This document shows positions 34,450 to 42,778 of a stretch of 64,000 nucleotides of DNA, piece by piece. This DNA comes from DAOMNN01 sp035443825 (lineage in GTDB: Bacteria > Pseudomonadota > Gammaproteobacteria > Burkholderiales > Rhodocyclaceae), in assembly GCA_035443825.1 (NCBI GenBank), contig DAOMNN010000003.1:17464-81463 (forward strand), in the 5' to 3' direction. Position numbers and translations under genes: made by a program. Under the pieces are notes generated by a model that saw nothing but the letters and a program-made list of their open reading frames with translations, did not search any database and was not told the DNA's origin. Every line of letters begins with the position of its first letter. The stretch's first letter is position 1.

Positions 34450-37335
34450 ATGCGCCGTGATCACGATGCAGGAAACGATGCGGCGCAATTGTTGCGCGAA
34501 GTGGTCGACGCATCGCCAGTGCCGACCTTCGTCATCGATCGGCATCACGTCGTCACGCACTGGAACCGCGCGTGCGAAGTCACCCTGGGCTATCCGGCCC
34601 AGGAGATGATCGGCACCCGTGACCAGTGGAAGCCTTTCTATTCGGTACGTCGCCCGGTGATGGCCGATCTCGTTGTCTCCGGCCGCATCGAGGCGCTGAT
34701 CGACGCCTACTATCCGGACAAGTACAAGCGCTCGACCCTGGTTCCGGGCAGTTATGAGGCCGAGGATTTCTTCACCACGATCGGCAGCCGTGGCACATGG
34801 CTCTTCTTTACTGCGGCACCGATCCGAGATCCGTCCGGCGAAGTCATTGGTGCGATCGAAACGCTGCAGGACATCACGTCACGCAAGATCCACGAGCGGG
34901 CGCTACGGGAGGAGCACGAACGCCTGAAGACATTGATCGAGCACTTTCCGTGCGGGATCTCCGTGATCGACGAGAACCTGCGTCTGATCGAGTACAACGA
35001 GACGTTTCGCCGCGCGCTGGATTTTCCGCGGCGCCTGTTCGAGCAGGAGGAGCATCCGACGCTCGAGAGCTTCTTCCGCTACAACGTCGAACGGGGCGAG
35101 TACGGTGATGTCCCCGTCGAGGAGCATGTGGCGGCATTGATGGCAAAGGCGCGCAACGCCGAGAAACATGTCTTCGAGCGTGTCCGGCCCGATGGTACGG
35201 TTCTGGAGGTCCGTGGAACACCGTTGCCGCGTGGCGGCTTCGTCACTTCCTATACCGACGTCACGGAACGGAAAAGGACGGCCGAGCGACTCGAGAAGCT
35301 GCTCGCCGAGCAAAGCCTCATTCTGGACAACGTTCACGTTGGCATCGCCTTTCTGCGCAACCGGGTGATCATCAACTGCAACCGGCGCATGGCCGAGATG
35401 TTCGGTTTCGGCGAGCCGGGCGAATTGATCGGGCAGACCTCACGAATCCTGTATCCGGGCGTTGGCGAGAACTGGGAACGCGACGGCGAACTCATCTATT
35501 CCGAACTGCATGACAAGGGTCTGGTGGAGCAGGAGGCGTTGCTGGTCCGCCGCGATGGAACCCCGATCTGGTGCCTGCGTTCCGGCCGGCTGATGGATCG
35601 CGACAGGCCCGACGAAGGCTCGATCTGGGTCTTTTCCGACATAAGCCTCAGAAAACAGGGTGAAGAGCAGCTTCGACTGGCCGCCACGGTGTTCGACAAC
35701 AGCCTGGAAGCACTGATGGTGACCGACCGCGACAACCTCATCGTCAGCGTCAATCGAGCGTTCACCGACCTGACCGGATACTCGCCGGAGGAGGTCATCG
35801 GGCAGAATCCCAGCCTGCTCAAGTCGGGACGACATCCGCCGGCGTTCTACGCCAGGATGTGGCAGCAGCTCATGGAAACCGATCACTGGCAGGGCGAGAT
35901 CTGGGAGCGTCGCAAGGACGGCAGCCTCTATCCGAAATGGCTGAACATCACGGTGGTACGCGACGCCGACAACGAGATCGTGAACTTCGTGGCCGGATTC
36001 TCGGACATGAGCGCACGCAAGGAAGCCGAAGAACAGGTCCAGTTTCTTGCACACCACGATGCGCTGACCGGCCTGCCGAACCGGCTCCTGCTGCGCGACC
36101 GCTTCGAGCACGCAACGATGCATGCGCGACGCGCCGGTCAGCGTGTGGCGATGATGTTCCTCGACCTGGACCACTTCAAGCACATCAATGACTCGCTCGG
36201 GCATCGTGTCGGTGACGAACTGCTGGTCGCCCTGGTGCGCCGGCTCGAACGCGACCTGCGCGACTGTGACACGATCAGCCGCCAGGGTGGCGACGAATTC
36301 GTGATCCTGTTGTCCGACGTCAGCTCCACTGGCGCGATCGCAGCGGTCGCGGAGAAACTCCTGATCAGCCTCGACGAGCCATTCACCATTGAAGACCAGC
36401 AGCTCAGCACTTCGTTTTCGATCGGAATCGCACTCTATCCCGATGACGGTACCGACTTCGACGCCCTGATGCAGAAGGCCGACATTGCCATGTACGCAGC
36501 GAAACAGGGCGGCCGAAGCAGCTACCAGTTCTTTACCGAGCGCATGAACCAGGACGGCGCGGAACGACTGCTCGTGCACAGCCGGTTGCGGCGGGCGCTC
36601 GCGTCGAACGAGCTGAGCCTCGTCTATCAGCCCCAGGTCCTGCTGCGCTCGGGGCGCCCGTTCGGCGTCGAGGCCTTGCTGCGCTGGCACCCTGAAGAAC
36701 TCGGGAGCATTTCCCCCGCCCGATTCATTCCGGCAGCCGAAGAGAGCGGCCTCATCATTCCGATCGGACAATGGGTTCTGGACCAGGCGTGCCGTCAGGC
36801 TCGCATCTGGCAGGACGAAGGCGCGCGCCTGCAGATCGCGCTGAACGTCTCGGGGGTGCAGTTGTTGCGCACCGACCTGGCCGATGCCGTCGATCGCGCG
36901 GTGCGCGAGCACGGCATCGATCCCGCCCAACTCGAGATCGAACTGACCGAATCGACCCTGATGAAGGACACCGCAAGCGTGCTCGAAGTCATCGACGACC
37001 TGAAGCGCATCGGCGTCAAGCTCGCAATCGACGATTTCGGTACCGGTTACTCCAGCCTTTCGTACCTGAAGCGCTTCCGCGTGGACAAGCTGAAGATCGA
37101 CAGCTCGTTCGTCAAGGATCTGTCGGAAGACGAGGACGATCGCACCATCGTCAAGACCATCATCCGCATGGCACGCTCGCTGGCACTGCGCACGATTGCC
37201 GAGGGGGTCGAGACCGATTCGCAACTCGCCTTCCTGCGGGACCAGAACTGCGACGAAGCACAGGGATTCCTCTTCAGCAAACCGCTGAGCGCACCGGAGG
37301 CATTCGCGATGTGCGCGAACAGGCGTCGCCACTGA
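34450..37335 (+). CDS. PAS(x4)-GGDEF-EAL cyclic-di-GMP protein
   Basis: 961 residues, no membrane segment. Four PAS segments at about 10-140, 150-275, 285-400 and 405-525, a GGDEF domain at ~530-690 and an EAL domain at ~700-955. GGDEF is intact with RDCD five residues upstream (I-site). The EAL motifs EALLRW, LTESTLM, DDFGTGYSS and AEGVET are intact. It could make or break cyclic di-GMP depending on the PAS signal. It lies just before the RTX/type I secretion locus, but with its own promoter region and no overlap, so a functional link is only a possibility. Confidence 0.92.
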   Translation: MRRDHDAGNDAAQLLREVVDASPVPTFVIDRHHVVTHWNRACEVTLGYPAQEMIGTRDQWKPFYSVRRPVMADLVVSGRIEALIDAYYPDKYKRSTLVPGSYEAEDFFTTIGSRGTWLFFTAAPIRDPSGEVIGAIETLQDITSRKIHERALREEHERLKTLIEHFPCGISVIDENLRLIEYNETFRRALDFPRRLFEQEEHPTLESFFRYNVERGEYGDVPVEEHVAALMAKARNAEKHVFERVRPDGTVLEVRGTPLPRGGFVTSYTDVTERKRTAERLEKLLAEQSLILDNVHVGIAFLRNRVIINCNRRMAEMFGFGEPGELIGQTSRILYPGVGENWERDGELIYSELHDKGLVEQEALLVRRDGTPIWCLRSGRLMDRDRPDEGSIWVFSDISLRKQGEEQLRLAATVFDNSLEALMVTDRDNLIVSVNRAFTDLTGYSPEEVIGQNPSLLKSGRHPPAFYARMWQQLMETDHWQGEIWERRKDGSLYPKWLNITVVRDADNEIVNFVAGFSDMSARKEAEEQVQFLAHHDALTGLPNRLLLRDRFEHATMHARRAGQRVAMMFLDLDHFKHINDSLGHRVGDELLVALVRRLERDLRDCDTISRQGGDEFVILLSDVSSTGAIAAVAEKLLISLDEPFTIEDQQLSTSFSIGIALYPDDGTDFDALMQKADIAMYAAKQGGRSSYQFFTERMNQDGAERLLVHSRLRRALASNELSLVYQPQVLLRSGRPFGVEALLRWHPEELGSISPARFIPAAEESGLIIPIGQWVLDQACRQARIWQDEGARLQIALNVSGVQLLRTDLADAVDRAVREHGIDPAQLEIELTESTLMKDTASVLEVIDDLKRIGVKLAIDDFGTGYSSLSYLKRFRVDKLKIDSSFVKDLSEDEDDRTIVKTIIRMARSLALRTIAEGVETDSQLAFLRDQNCDEAQGFLFSKPLSAPEAFAMCANRRRH

Positions 37336-37380
37336 TCAAGTAGCGCCCGGCTGGCGGCCGTCTTTTCGACGACGCCGTTC

Positions 37381-37587
37381 CTAAAGGCCGAAGCCGATCT
37401 TGCGGATCGGCTTGAGGACCAGATCCGGCCGGAAGGCGAAGCCTCGCCGACGATCCGCATCACCCACGATGTTTCGTCCAAGCCAGTCCAGCAGATCAGC
37501 ACCAATGAGGATCGTCCGACGCGCACGATCTCTCTGCGCCTTCGCTTCATCGTTCGTGTTGATCCCGCTCTTTTCGGCAGTCTCCAA
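37381..37587 (-). pseudogene. Decayed fragment of a PpiC-type prolyl isomerase gene
   Basis: The minus strand encodes a 68-residue frame whose first part matches the middle of the intact PpiC at 46547-47329: AEKSGIN is identical, and 27 of 45 positions agree from there to the RR after DAD. DNA matches as well; for example GTTGATCCCGCTCTT occurs at 37558-37572 and 47084-47098. The signal peptide and the whole parvulin catalytic domain are missing. It stands in the same orientation as the intact gene, on the far side of the RTX locus. Most likely a relic of duplication or insertion by recombination at ppiC. Confidence 0.75.
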
Positions 37588-37720
37588 CGGATCGATACGC
37601 GATTTATGCCTATGCTGTTCGCCATATTTGCAGATTCAGTATGTGCATGTACTATGCGTTTGTCCTCCTCAGAGGTATTTTTGGCCCCACGGCATACCTT
37701 CTAAACCTGCATACGAACAC

Positions 37721-37891
37721 ATGGATCAACCGTACATAGCGTCTTTCAGCGCATCCAAGTTATTGGTCGGGTGGGCTCGTAGTTCACCGCGTGCGTACGA
37801 GGTGGCGGTAAGTCGCGCCCTGAATGCTGGGCGCCGCGATGGCCTCGAGCAGCTCACCGCGATGGCATTCAATAACGGTAAGCGAGGCTAA
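37721..37891 (+). CDS. Small hypothetical protein
   Basis: 56 residues, not recognised, no membrane segment or signal. Supported by position: its stop is 4 bases before the next start, suggesting translational coupling, and the composition (ASKLLVGWARSSPRAYEVAVSRALN) looks protein-like. Against it: no Shine-Dalgarno before ATG 37721. The upstream bases 37588-37720 are AT-richer with no other gene. Confidence 0.45.
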   Translation: MDQPYIASFSASKLLVGWARSSPRAYEVAVSRALNAGRRDGLEQLTAMAFNNGKRG

Positions 37892-37895
37892 CGGG

Positions 37896-38585
37896 ATGAC
37901 AGATCCGATTGAGGCACATTCGTCAAAACGTGTAGTGCCGTTCTATAGCCGCTGGCATTTCTGGCTCACAGCGCTCGCCACGCTGGCCACCCTCTACGGT
38001 GGTTGGCGCTGGATGGTGACGCCCCATGTCAATCCGCACCCGCAGAAGAAGGTCGTCGTGCGTGGGGTCTTTCCCTACGAGCGGGGCTGGGAGCTCAAGG
38101 CCCTCATGAACTTCTACACGCACAACCCCTACTGCCAAACCACGGCACGGGTCTTCCTGATCTTCCCCATGGCGCAAGTATCCCGGGCGCAGCGGGTAGA
38201 TATTGCGGTAACCCGCGAGGGTGCCAATCGCTACTCACTTATCTATTACCAAGACCACTTTCTTCCCGGCTGGTGCGAGTGGAGGTTCGGAGGCTCCTCT
38301 CCCGTAATCCTCGTCGACGGCCAGTCCGTCGGCGGCGGCGGTTTCGGTGACGACCGACGCAATTATCATCAGGTCAATTACGAATGTCATTACATCGAGT
38401 ACGACCTCCCTCGTGTTAAGGAGAAGCACATTGTCTGCGGTGACGATTCCGAACAGCCGCACCAACACGATCCGGAGCGGACTGATAAAGAATCGAATTT
38501 TGTCTGGAAGAACAAGGTTCTTTATACCCATCTCGTATCCCCAGGGCATTCAGAAACCATCTGGAAAGAAGGAGAAGAAGAATGA
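37896..38585 (+). CDS. Hypothetical membrane-anchored protein upstream of orphan effector start
   Basis: 229 residues from ATG 37896. One N-terminal hydrophobic segment (FWLTALATLATLYGGWRW), then a soluble, probably periplasmic part with several cysteines (NPYC, GWCEW, YECHY, IVCGDD) that could form disulfides. No family recognised. Its stop overlaps the ATG of the next small frame (ATGA at 38582), exactly the arrangement repeated at 39454 between the next anchored protein and the RTX effector. By analogy it may be the partner or immunity protein of an effector that is now lost. Confidence 0.7.
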   Translation: MTDPIEAHSSKRVVPFYSRWHFWLTALATLATLYGGWRWMVTPHVNPHPQKKVVVRGVFPYERGWELKALMNFYTHNPYCQTTARVFLIFPMAQVSRAQRVDIAVTREGANRYSLIYYQDHFLPGWCEWRFGGSSPVILVDGQSVGGGGFGDDRRNYHQVNYECHYIEYDLPRVKEKHIVCGDDSEQPHQHDPERTDKESNFVWKNKVLYTHLVSPGHSETIWKEGEEE

Positions 38586-38668
38586 GCTACAACCCGTCGA
38601 CCGCATTCCTGTCGCGCCTGATCTACGACGACAGCCGGGTCGGAGAAGACAAGGTCGGCAAGCGCTAG
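38582..38668 (+). pseudogene. Orphan 28-codon gene start, probable remnant of a lost effector
   Basis: ATG 38582 overlaps the preceding stop as ATGA and opens a frame of 28 codons (MSYNPSTAFLSRLIYDDSRV...) closed by TAG at 38666. The opening is protein-like, and such tight coupling usually starts a real gene. Nothing downstream continues it in any frame. Read as the 5' end of a former gene cut off when the present RTX effector arrived; a genuine small peptide is the alternative. Confidence 0.5.
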
Positions 38669-39049
38669 AAACCGACAAAGTCGAAAACGTGATTGAGTGG
38701 AATATCGATTGTCCGGGAAGCAGACCGTACCTTCGAAGATGCGGCACACGCCTTCTCCGTCGATGAGCCCTGACCGGACTTGGTGCCGTGGCCCCCGGTT
38801 GCCGAGCCAATCTATCGGAGCAAGGACCGTCGAGATGAGGATACGTGGATGATGAGCGGCTTGGCGGTCTACCACAATTTCAATATCGAGCCCCGCACCG
38901 AACGCAGTGCACCGGCACCCATGTTGCGAAGCATCGTGACTGGGTTCTGCATCACCCTGCTAACCGACGTGAAGATATCTCGTTCAGTCTCAAATCATGC
39001 ATGCAGGTTTTGATCAATTAGCAGTGTTAAATCTTATAGAGATCGCCAG
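38669..39049. other. Intergenic stretch with no supportable gene
   Basis: 381 bases. Short open frames exist on both strands (for example 38780-39013, plus) but none has a ribosome site or recognisable product. GC content falls toward 39.0 kb, where the AT-rich module begins. It is probably debris of the gene begun at 38582, with the promoter of the next gene at its right end. Confidence 0.5.
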
Positions 39050-39457
39050 ATGAAAACTCTGATTAGAATTTTTGTTTTCATATTTCTTATGGTTAGTGCG
39101 GCGACGCTGTTGGGCAGCAAATATCCATATCCAGATGTGGCCGACCAATTGGTGAAGGAGGTTATTTCTGTGTTTGTCAATCATAAACTGTGTGCGGACA
39201 TTCATGAATGCAGAAGAGAAGAGTTTGCGTTCCGTGGAGGCACTCCAGGACATGCAGTTGTCTTCGTTTTTAATATTGAAAGAGTGAGCGACCTGCTTAT
39301 AAGAGACATAATTGGCGTATGTACAAGTGCTTATTACAGCCAAAACATGAAAGTTACGATCGAGCTGAAAGCGTATGCCGAGGAACGTGAAGAGGTAGTG
39401 AAGTGGTTCTCAGGTAGTAAGCCGGCTGTTCATCTTATACTTAGAGGAGAAAGATGA
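39050..39457 (+). CDS. AT-rich hypothetical membrane/exported protein, candidate immunity partner
   Basis: 135 residues with an N-terminal hydrophobic segment (IRIFVFIFLMVSAATLLG) that is a signal peptide or anchor, so the remainder should be periplasmic. No family recognised. GC is about 40% (24 of 60 in bases 39061-39120) against about 65% in the flanks. Its stop overlaps the RTX gene start (ATGATG at 39454), so the two are translated together. A small exported protein coupled to a toxin-like gene suggests an immunity or chaperone role; this is inference. Confidence 0.75.
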   Translation: MKTLIRIFVFIFLMVSAATLLGSKYPYPDVADQLVKEVISVFVNHKLCADIHECRREEFAFRGGTPGHAVVFVFNIERVSDLLIRDIIGVCTSAYYSQNMKVTIELKAYAEEREEVVKWFSGSKPAVHLILRGER

Positions 39458-42400
39458 TGTATACGGTAGAAGTTCGCACTGGGTTACTTACCGACAATGT
39501 CAATATTCATACATGGGTTTATATTACGCATCCAGATGGAACTACAGAAGGATGGGGCTTTTATCCTGCAGAGCCTGGGCTGTCTGGGTTAAACGGGCCA
39601 GGAGAAGTCAGGGATGACAGCGATGCTATTCATAATTCCAGCAGCGGCTCTTTTTCTATTACGTTGCAACAGTACGATAGATTAGCTGCATTTATTGATC
39701 GGACTAGAATTAGTCCGCCCCCGTATTCATTAGTATTTGGTTCGCACTGCACCACTTGGGTCTTGGCAGGACTGTCGGAGTCCGGAATCATCTCATCGGT
39801 TCTATCCCCGAAGATGGAGCCGAATAATATTGTCGTCGACTATCTTCAGACGCTTGTTTTTAATCCTGTATGGCAGAAGATTGGCTTTGATGCCTTTCAT
39901 CTCATCACCCGCCTTCAAAACCTCTTCGCCACCGCCGAAGCCCAGTCATCCCCGATCATCCTGGACCTGGAAGGCAACGGTGTGAGCACGGTGTCCCGGA
40001 ACGCTGGCATCCACTTCGACCACGACGGCAACGGGTTCGCGGAGCTGACCGGCTGGGTGGGGGCGGGTGACGGGTTGTTGGTGTGGGACCGCAACGGCAA
40101 CGGGGTGATCGATGACGGTTCCGAGCTGTTCGGCAACCATACCGTGCTCGCCAACGGGCAGAAGGCGGCCAACGGGTTTGTGGCGCTGGCTGCGCACGAC
40201 TCCAACGGCGACGGCGTGTTCGATGCCTACGACGCGCTGTGGTCGGAGTTGCGCGTGTGGCGCGATATGGACCAGGACGGCATCTCCCAGACCGACGAGC
40301 TGTTCACGCTGGACGAGTTGGGGATCGCCTCGATCAGCCTGGGTTACACCAATTCCTCCCACGTCGATGCCCAGGGCAACGCCCACCGCCAGGTCGGCAG
40401 CTTCAGCTGGGCCGACGGCAGCACGGGCACGGCCACCGACGTATGGTTCGCGGCCGACTTTGCACGCACGAAGGAAGTCGATCTGCTGGAGGTGCCGGCC
40501 GACATCGCGGCACTGCCCGACCTGGCCGGCTTCGGCAACGTGCGCAGCCTGCACCAGGCGATGGTGCGCGACGAAAGCGGCCAGTTGCAGGCGCTGGTCG
40601 AGCAGTTCGCCGCCGCGAGCGAACCAGGCGTGCGCCACCAGTTGATGAGCCAGATCCTTTACGCCTGGTCGGGCGTAGCCGACGTTGCACCGAACAGCCG
40701 CGGCGGATACATCGACGCGCGCAAGCTGGCGGCGCTCGAGGTGTTCCTCGGGGACGATTACCGTCAGGGCAGTTCGACCACCCCCGGACCACAGGCAGCC
40801 TTGTTCCTCGAGGACGCCTACCGCCAGTTGCTCGCACACATGTACCAGGGACTGATGCTTGACACCTACTTACCCGGATTGATCGAGCAGATCGAGTTGG
40901 CGTGGAACGAGGATGGCTTCACCTTCAACCTGGCGGGTGTTGCTGAAGGATTGTCCGCCATGGAGGCGGGCGATCCGGCAGGAGCAGCCGATCTGGCGCT
41001 TTCTTTCAGCAGATGGTTGTCGGCGATCGATGGTGCGAATGGCCTTGACGTGGGTTCGTTTGCGGACAGTCTGGGCGGCCAAGGCAGCCTGCTTGCCGCA
41101 TTGGTGACGGGGGCTGACGTCTCCGTGCTCTACGGGATTTCAGCAGGAAGCATCAGTGGCACGCAAGCCAGCGAGATGCTGCTGGGCTCCGCGGGCGACG
41201 ATGTACTGAACGGCGATAGCGGCAATGACACCCTGTACGGCGGCGCGGGCAACGACGTGATCCATGGCGGTGGCGGCAACGACACGCTGTACGGCGGCGA
41301 GGGCAACGACACCTTGTATGGCGGCAACGGCAACGACGTGCTCGACGGTGGAGCCGGTAACGACATCCTGAACGGGGGCACGGGCAACGACATCTACCGG
41401 TTCGGCCGTGGCGACGGCCACGACACGATCGCCTCGGTCTATGACACGACTGCCGGCAAGAACAACGTGCTGCAGTTCAAGGCGGGCATCGCTGCCGAGG
41501 ACGTGGTCGCGCGGCGCTCGGGCGACAACCTGGTGTTCACGCTCACCGACGGCACCGAGCGGGTGACGGTCGAGCGCTTTTTCTACGGCGACAACCCGTC
41601 CGGCATCTACAACCCGCTGCAGACGGTGCGCTTTGCCGACGGCACGCAGTGGAGCCTGGCCCAGATCATCTCCCGGGCGCTGGCCGGCACCGACGGCGCG
41701 GACACGATCTATGGCACCACCGGAGCGGATGTGCTCGACGGCGGCGCGGGCAACGACGTGATCCATGGCGGTGGCGGCAACGACACGCTGTACGGCGGCG
41801 AGGGCAACGACACCTTGTATGGCGGCAACGGCAACGACGTGCTCGACGGTGGAGCCGGTAACGACATCCTGAACGGGGGCACGGGCAACGACATCTACCG
41901 GTTCGGCCGTGGCGACGGCCACGACACGATCGCCTCGGTCTATGACACGACTGCCGGCAAGAACAACGTGCTGCAGTTCAAGGCGGGCATCGCTGCCGAG
42001 GACGTGGTCGCGCGGCGCTCGGGCGACAACCTGGTGTTCACGCTCACCGACGGCACCGAGCGGGTGACGGTCGAGCGCTTTTTCTACGGCGACAACCCGT
42101 CCGGCATCTACAACCCGCTGCAGACGGTGCGCTTTGCCGACGGCACGCAGTGGAGCCTGGCCCAGATCATCTCCCGGGCGCTGGCCGGCACCGACGGCGC
42201 GGACACGATCTATGGCACCACCGGAGCGGATGTGCTCGACGGCGGCGCGGGCAACGACGTGATCCGTGGCGGTGGCGGCGACGACACGCTGATCGGGGGT
42301 GCGGGTGATGACGTGCTTAACGGCGGGTCGGGCAACGACACCTATCTCTTCGCTCGCGGCGATGGCCGGGATCTGATCCAGGATTATCAGACCAGTGCCA

Positions 42401-42708
42401 ACACCGACCGCCTGATCTTCGGCGAGGACATCTTCGCCGATCAGCTCTGGTTTGGTCGCAGCGGCAACCACCTGCAGGTGAGCGTGATCGGCACCGATGA
42501 CCGGGTGACGATCGACAACTGGTACACAGGTGCGGCCTACCGTGTAGAGGAGTTCCATGCCGGCGACGGGGCGATCCTGCTGCACGGCCAGGTCGATGCG
42601 CTGGTGCAGGCGATGGCGGCGTTCGCCCCACCCGCCGCAGGTGAGACGAGCCTGCCGGGGCATTATCGCGAAACGCTCGACGCAGTGATCGCCGCCAACT
42701 GGCAGTGA
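39454..42708 (+). CDS. RTX protein with AT-rich N-terminal effector-like domain, type I secreted
   Basis: 1084 residues; start ATG 39454 or 39457, GAGGAG upstream. Residues 1-~150 are a separate module with H19 in NIHTWVYI and C99 in GSHCTTWV, an order (His before Cys) like permuted NlpC/P60 or LRAT-type hydrolases. Residues ~165-330 are the common RTX scaffold (SPIILDLEGNGV, HFDHDGNG, DRNGNGVIDDGSELFG) with EF-hand-like loops. Residues ~577-960 hold three blocks of GGxGNDxLx nonapeptides separated by ~90-residue spacers. The last ~60 residues should carry the C-terminal secretion signal. GC jumps from 38% (39841-39900) to 60% in the next 60 bases, at the module border. Exporter genes follow 70 bases later. 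Confidence 0.88.
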   Translation: MMYTVEVRTGLLTDNVNIHTWVYITHPDGTTEGWGFYPAEPGLSGLNGPGEVRDDSDAIHNSSSGSFSITLQQYDRLAAFIDRTRISPPPYSLVFGSHCTTWVLAGLSESGIISSVLSPKMEPNNIVVDYLQTLVFNPVWQKIGFDAFHLITRLQNLFATAEAQSSPIILDLEGNGVSTVSRNAGIHFDHDGNGFAELTGWVGAGDGLLVWDRNGNGVIDDGSELFGNHTVLANGQKAANGFVALAAHDSNGDGVFDAYDALWSELRVWRDMDQDGISQTDELFTLDELGIASISLGYTNSSHVDAQGNAHRQVGSFSWADGSTGTATDVWFAADFARTKEVDLLEVPADIAALPDLAGFGNVRSLHQAMVRDESGQLQALVEQFAAASEPGVRHQLMSQILYAWSGVADVAPNSRGGYIDARKLAALEVFLGDDYRQGSSTTPGPQAALFLEDAYRQLLAHMYQGLMLDTYLPGLIEQIELAWNEDGFTFNLAGVAEGLSAMEAGDPAGAADLALSFSRWLSAIDGANGLDVGSFADSLGGQGSLLAALVTGADVSVLYGISAGSISGTQASEMLLGSAGDDVLNGDSGNDTLYGGAGNDVIHGGGGNDTLYGGEGNDTLYGGNGNDVLDGGAGNDILNGGTGNDIYRFGRGDGHDTIASVYDTTAGKNNVLQFKAGIAAEDVVARRSGDNLVFTLTDGTERVTVERFFYGDNPSGIYNPLQTVRFADGTQWSLAQIISRALAGTDGADTIYGTTGADVLDGGAGNDVIHGGGGNDTLYGGEGNDTLYGGNGNDVLDGGAGNDILNGGTGNDIYRFGRGDGHDTIASVYDTTAGKNNVLQFKAGIAAEDVVARRSGDNLVFTLTDGTERVTVERFFYGDNPSGIYNPLQTVRFADGTQWSLAQIISRALAGTDGADTIYGTTGADVLDGGAGNDVIRGGGGDDTLIGGAGDDVLNGGSGNDTYLFARGDGRDLIQDYQTSANTDRLIFGEDIFADQLWFGRSGNHLQVSVIGTDDRVTIDNWYTGAAYRVEEFHAGDGAILLHGQVDALVQAMAAFAPPAAGETSLPGHYRETLDAVIAANWQ
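41237..42238 (+). repeat. Perfect tandem duplication of 501 bp in the RTX gene
   Basis: Bases 41237-41737 and 41738-42238 read identical, base for base, including synonymous sites; a third partial copy matches for about 26 bases from 42239 and then diverges. The unit is 167 codons: six nonapeptides, a spacer domain and the GTTGADVLD start of the next block. Identity this exact points to recent duplication or gene conversion. Confidence 0.93.
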
Positions 42709-42778
42709 GTCGGTGGCGCCGCGGCGGAGCGATCCGCCGCGGCGCAACGTATCTCCTTAGCCTTGGCACCGAGAGCCG

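Noticed and set aside
35440..37332. 630-codon minus-strand frame over the PAS-GGDEF-EAL gene
   Set aside because: Antisense shadow; similar ones lie over the other GGDEF genes (49-993, 3241-4635).
37381..37587. A stand-alone 68-residue gene
   Set aside because: It is part of the PpiC middle region only, without signal peptide or catalytic domain; treated as a relic.
38780..39013. 77-residue plus-strand gene between the orphan start and the AT-rich gene
   Set aside because: No ribosome site, no recognisable product, composition changes along its length.
41184..42340. Short regular repeats resembling a CRISPR array
   Set aside because: They are in-frame nine-codon RTX repeats of a long protein gene, with no conserved repeat-spacer structure.
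41140..42747. 535-codon minus-strand frame over the RTX repeats
   Set aside because: It repeats because the RTX DNA repeats; no start site or domain.
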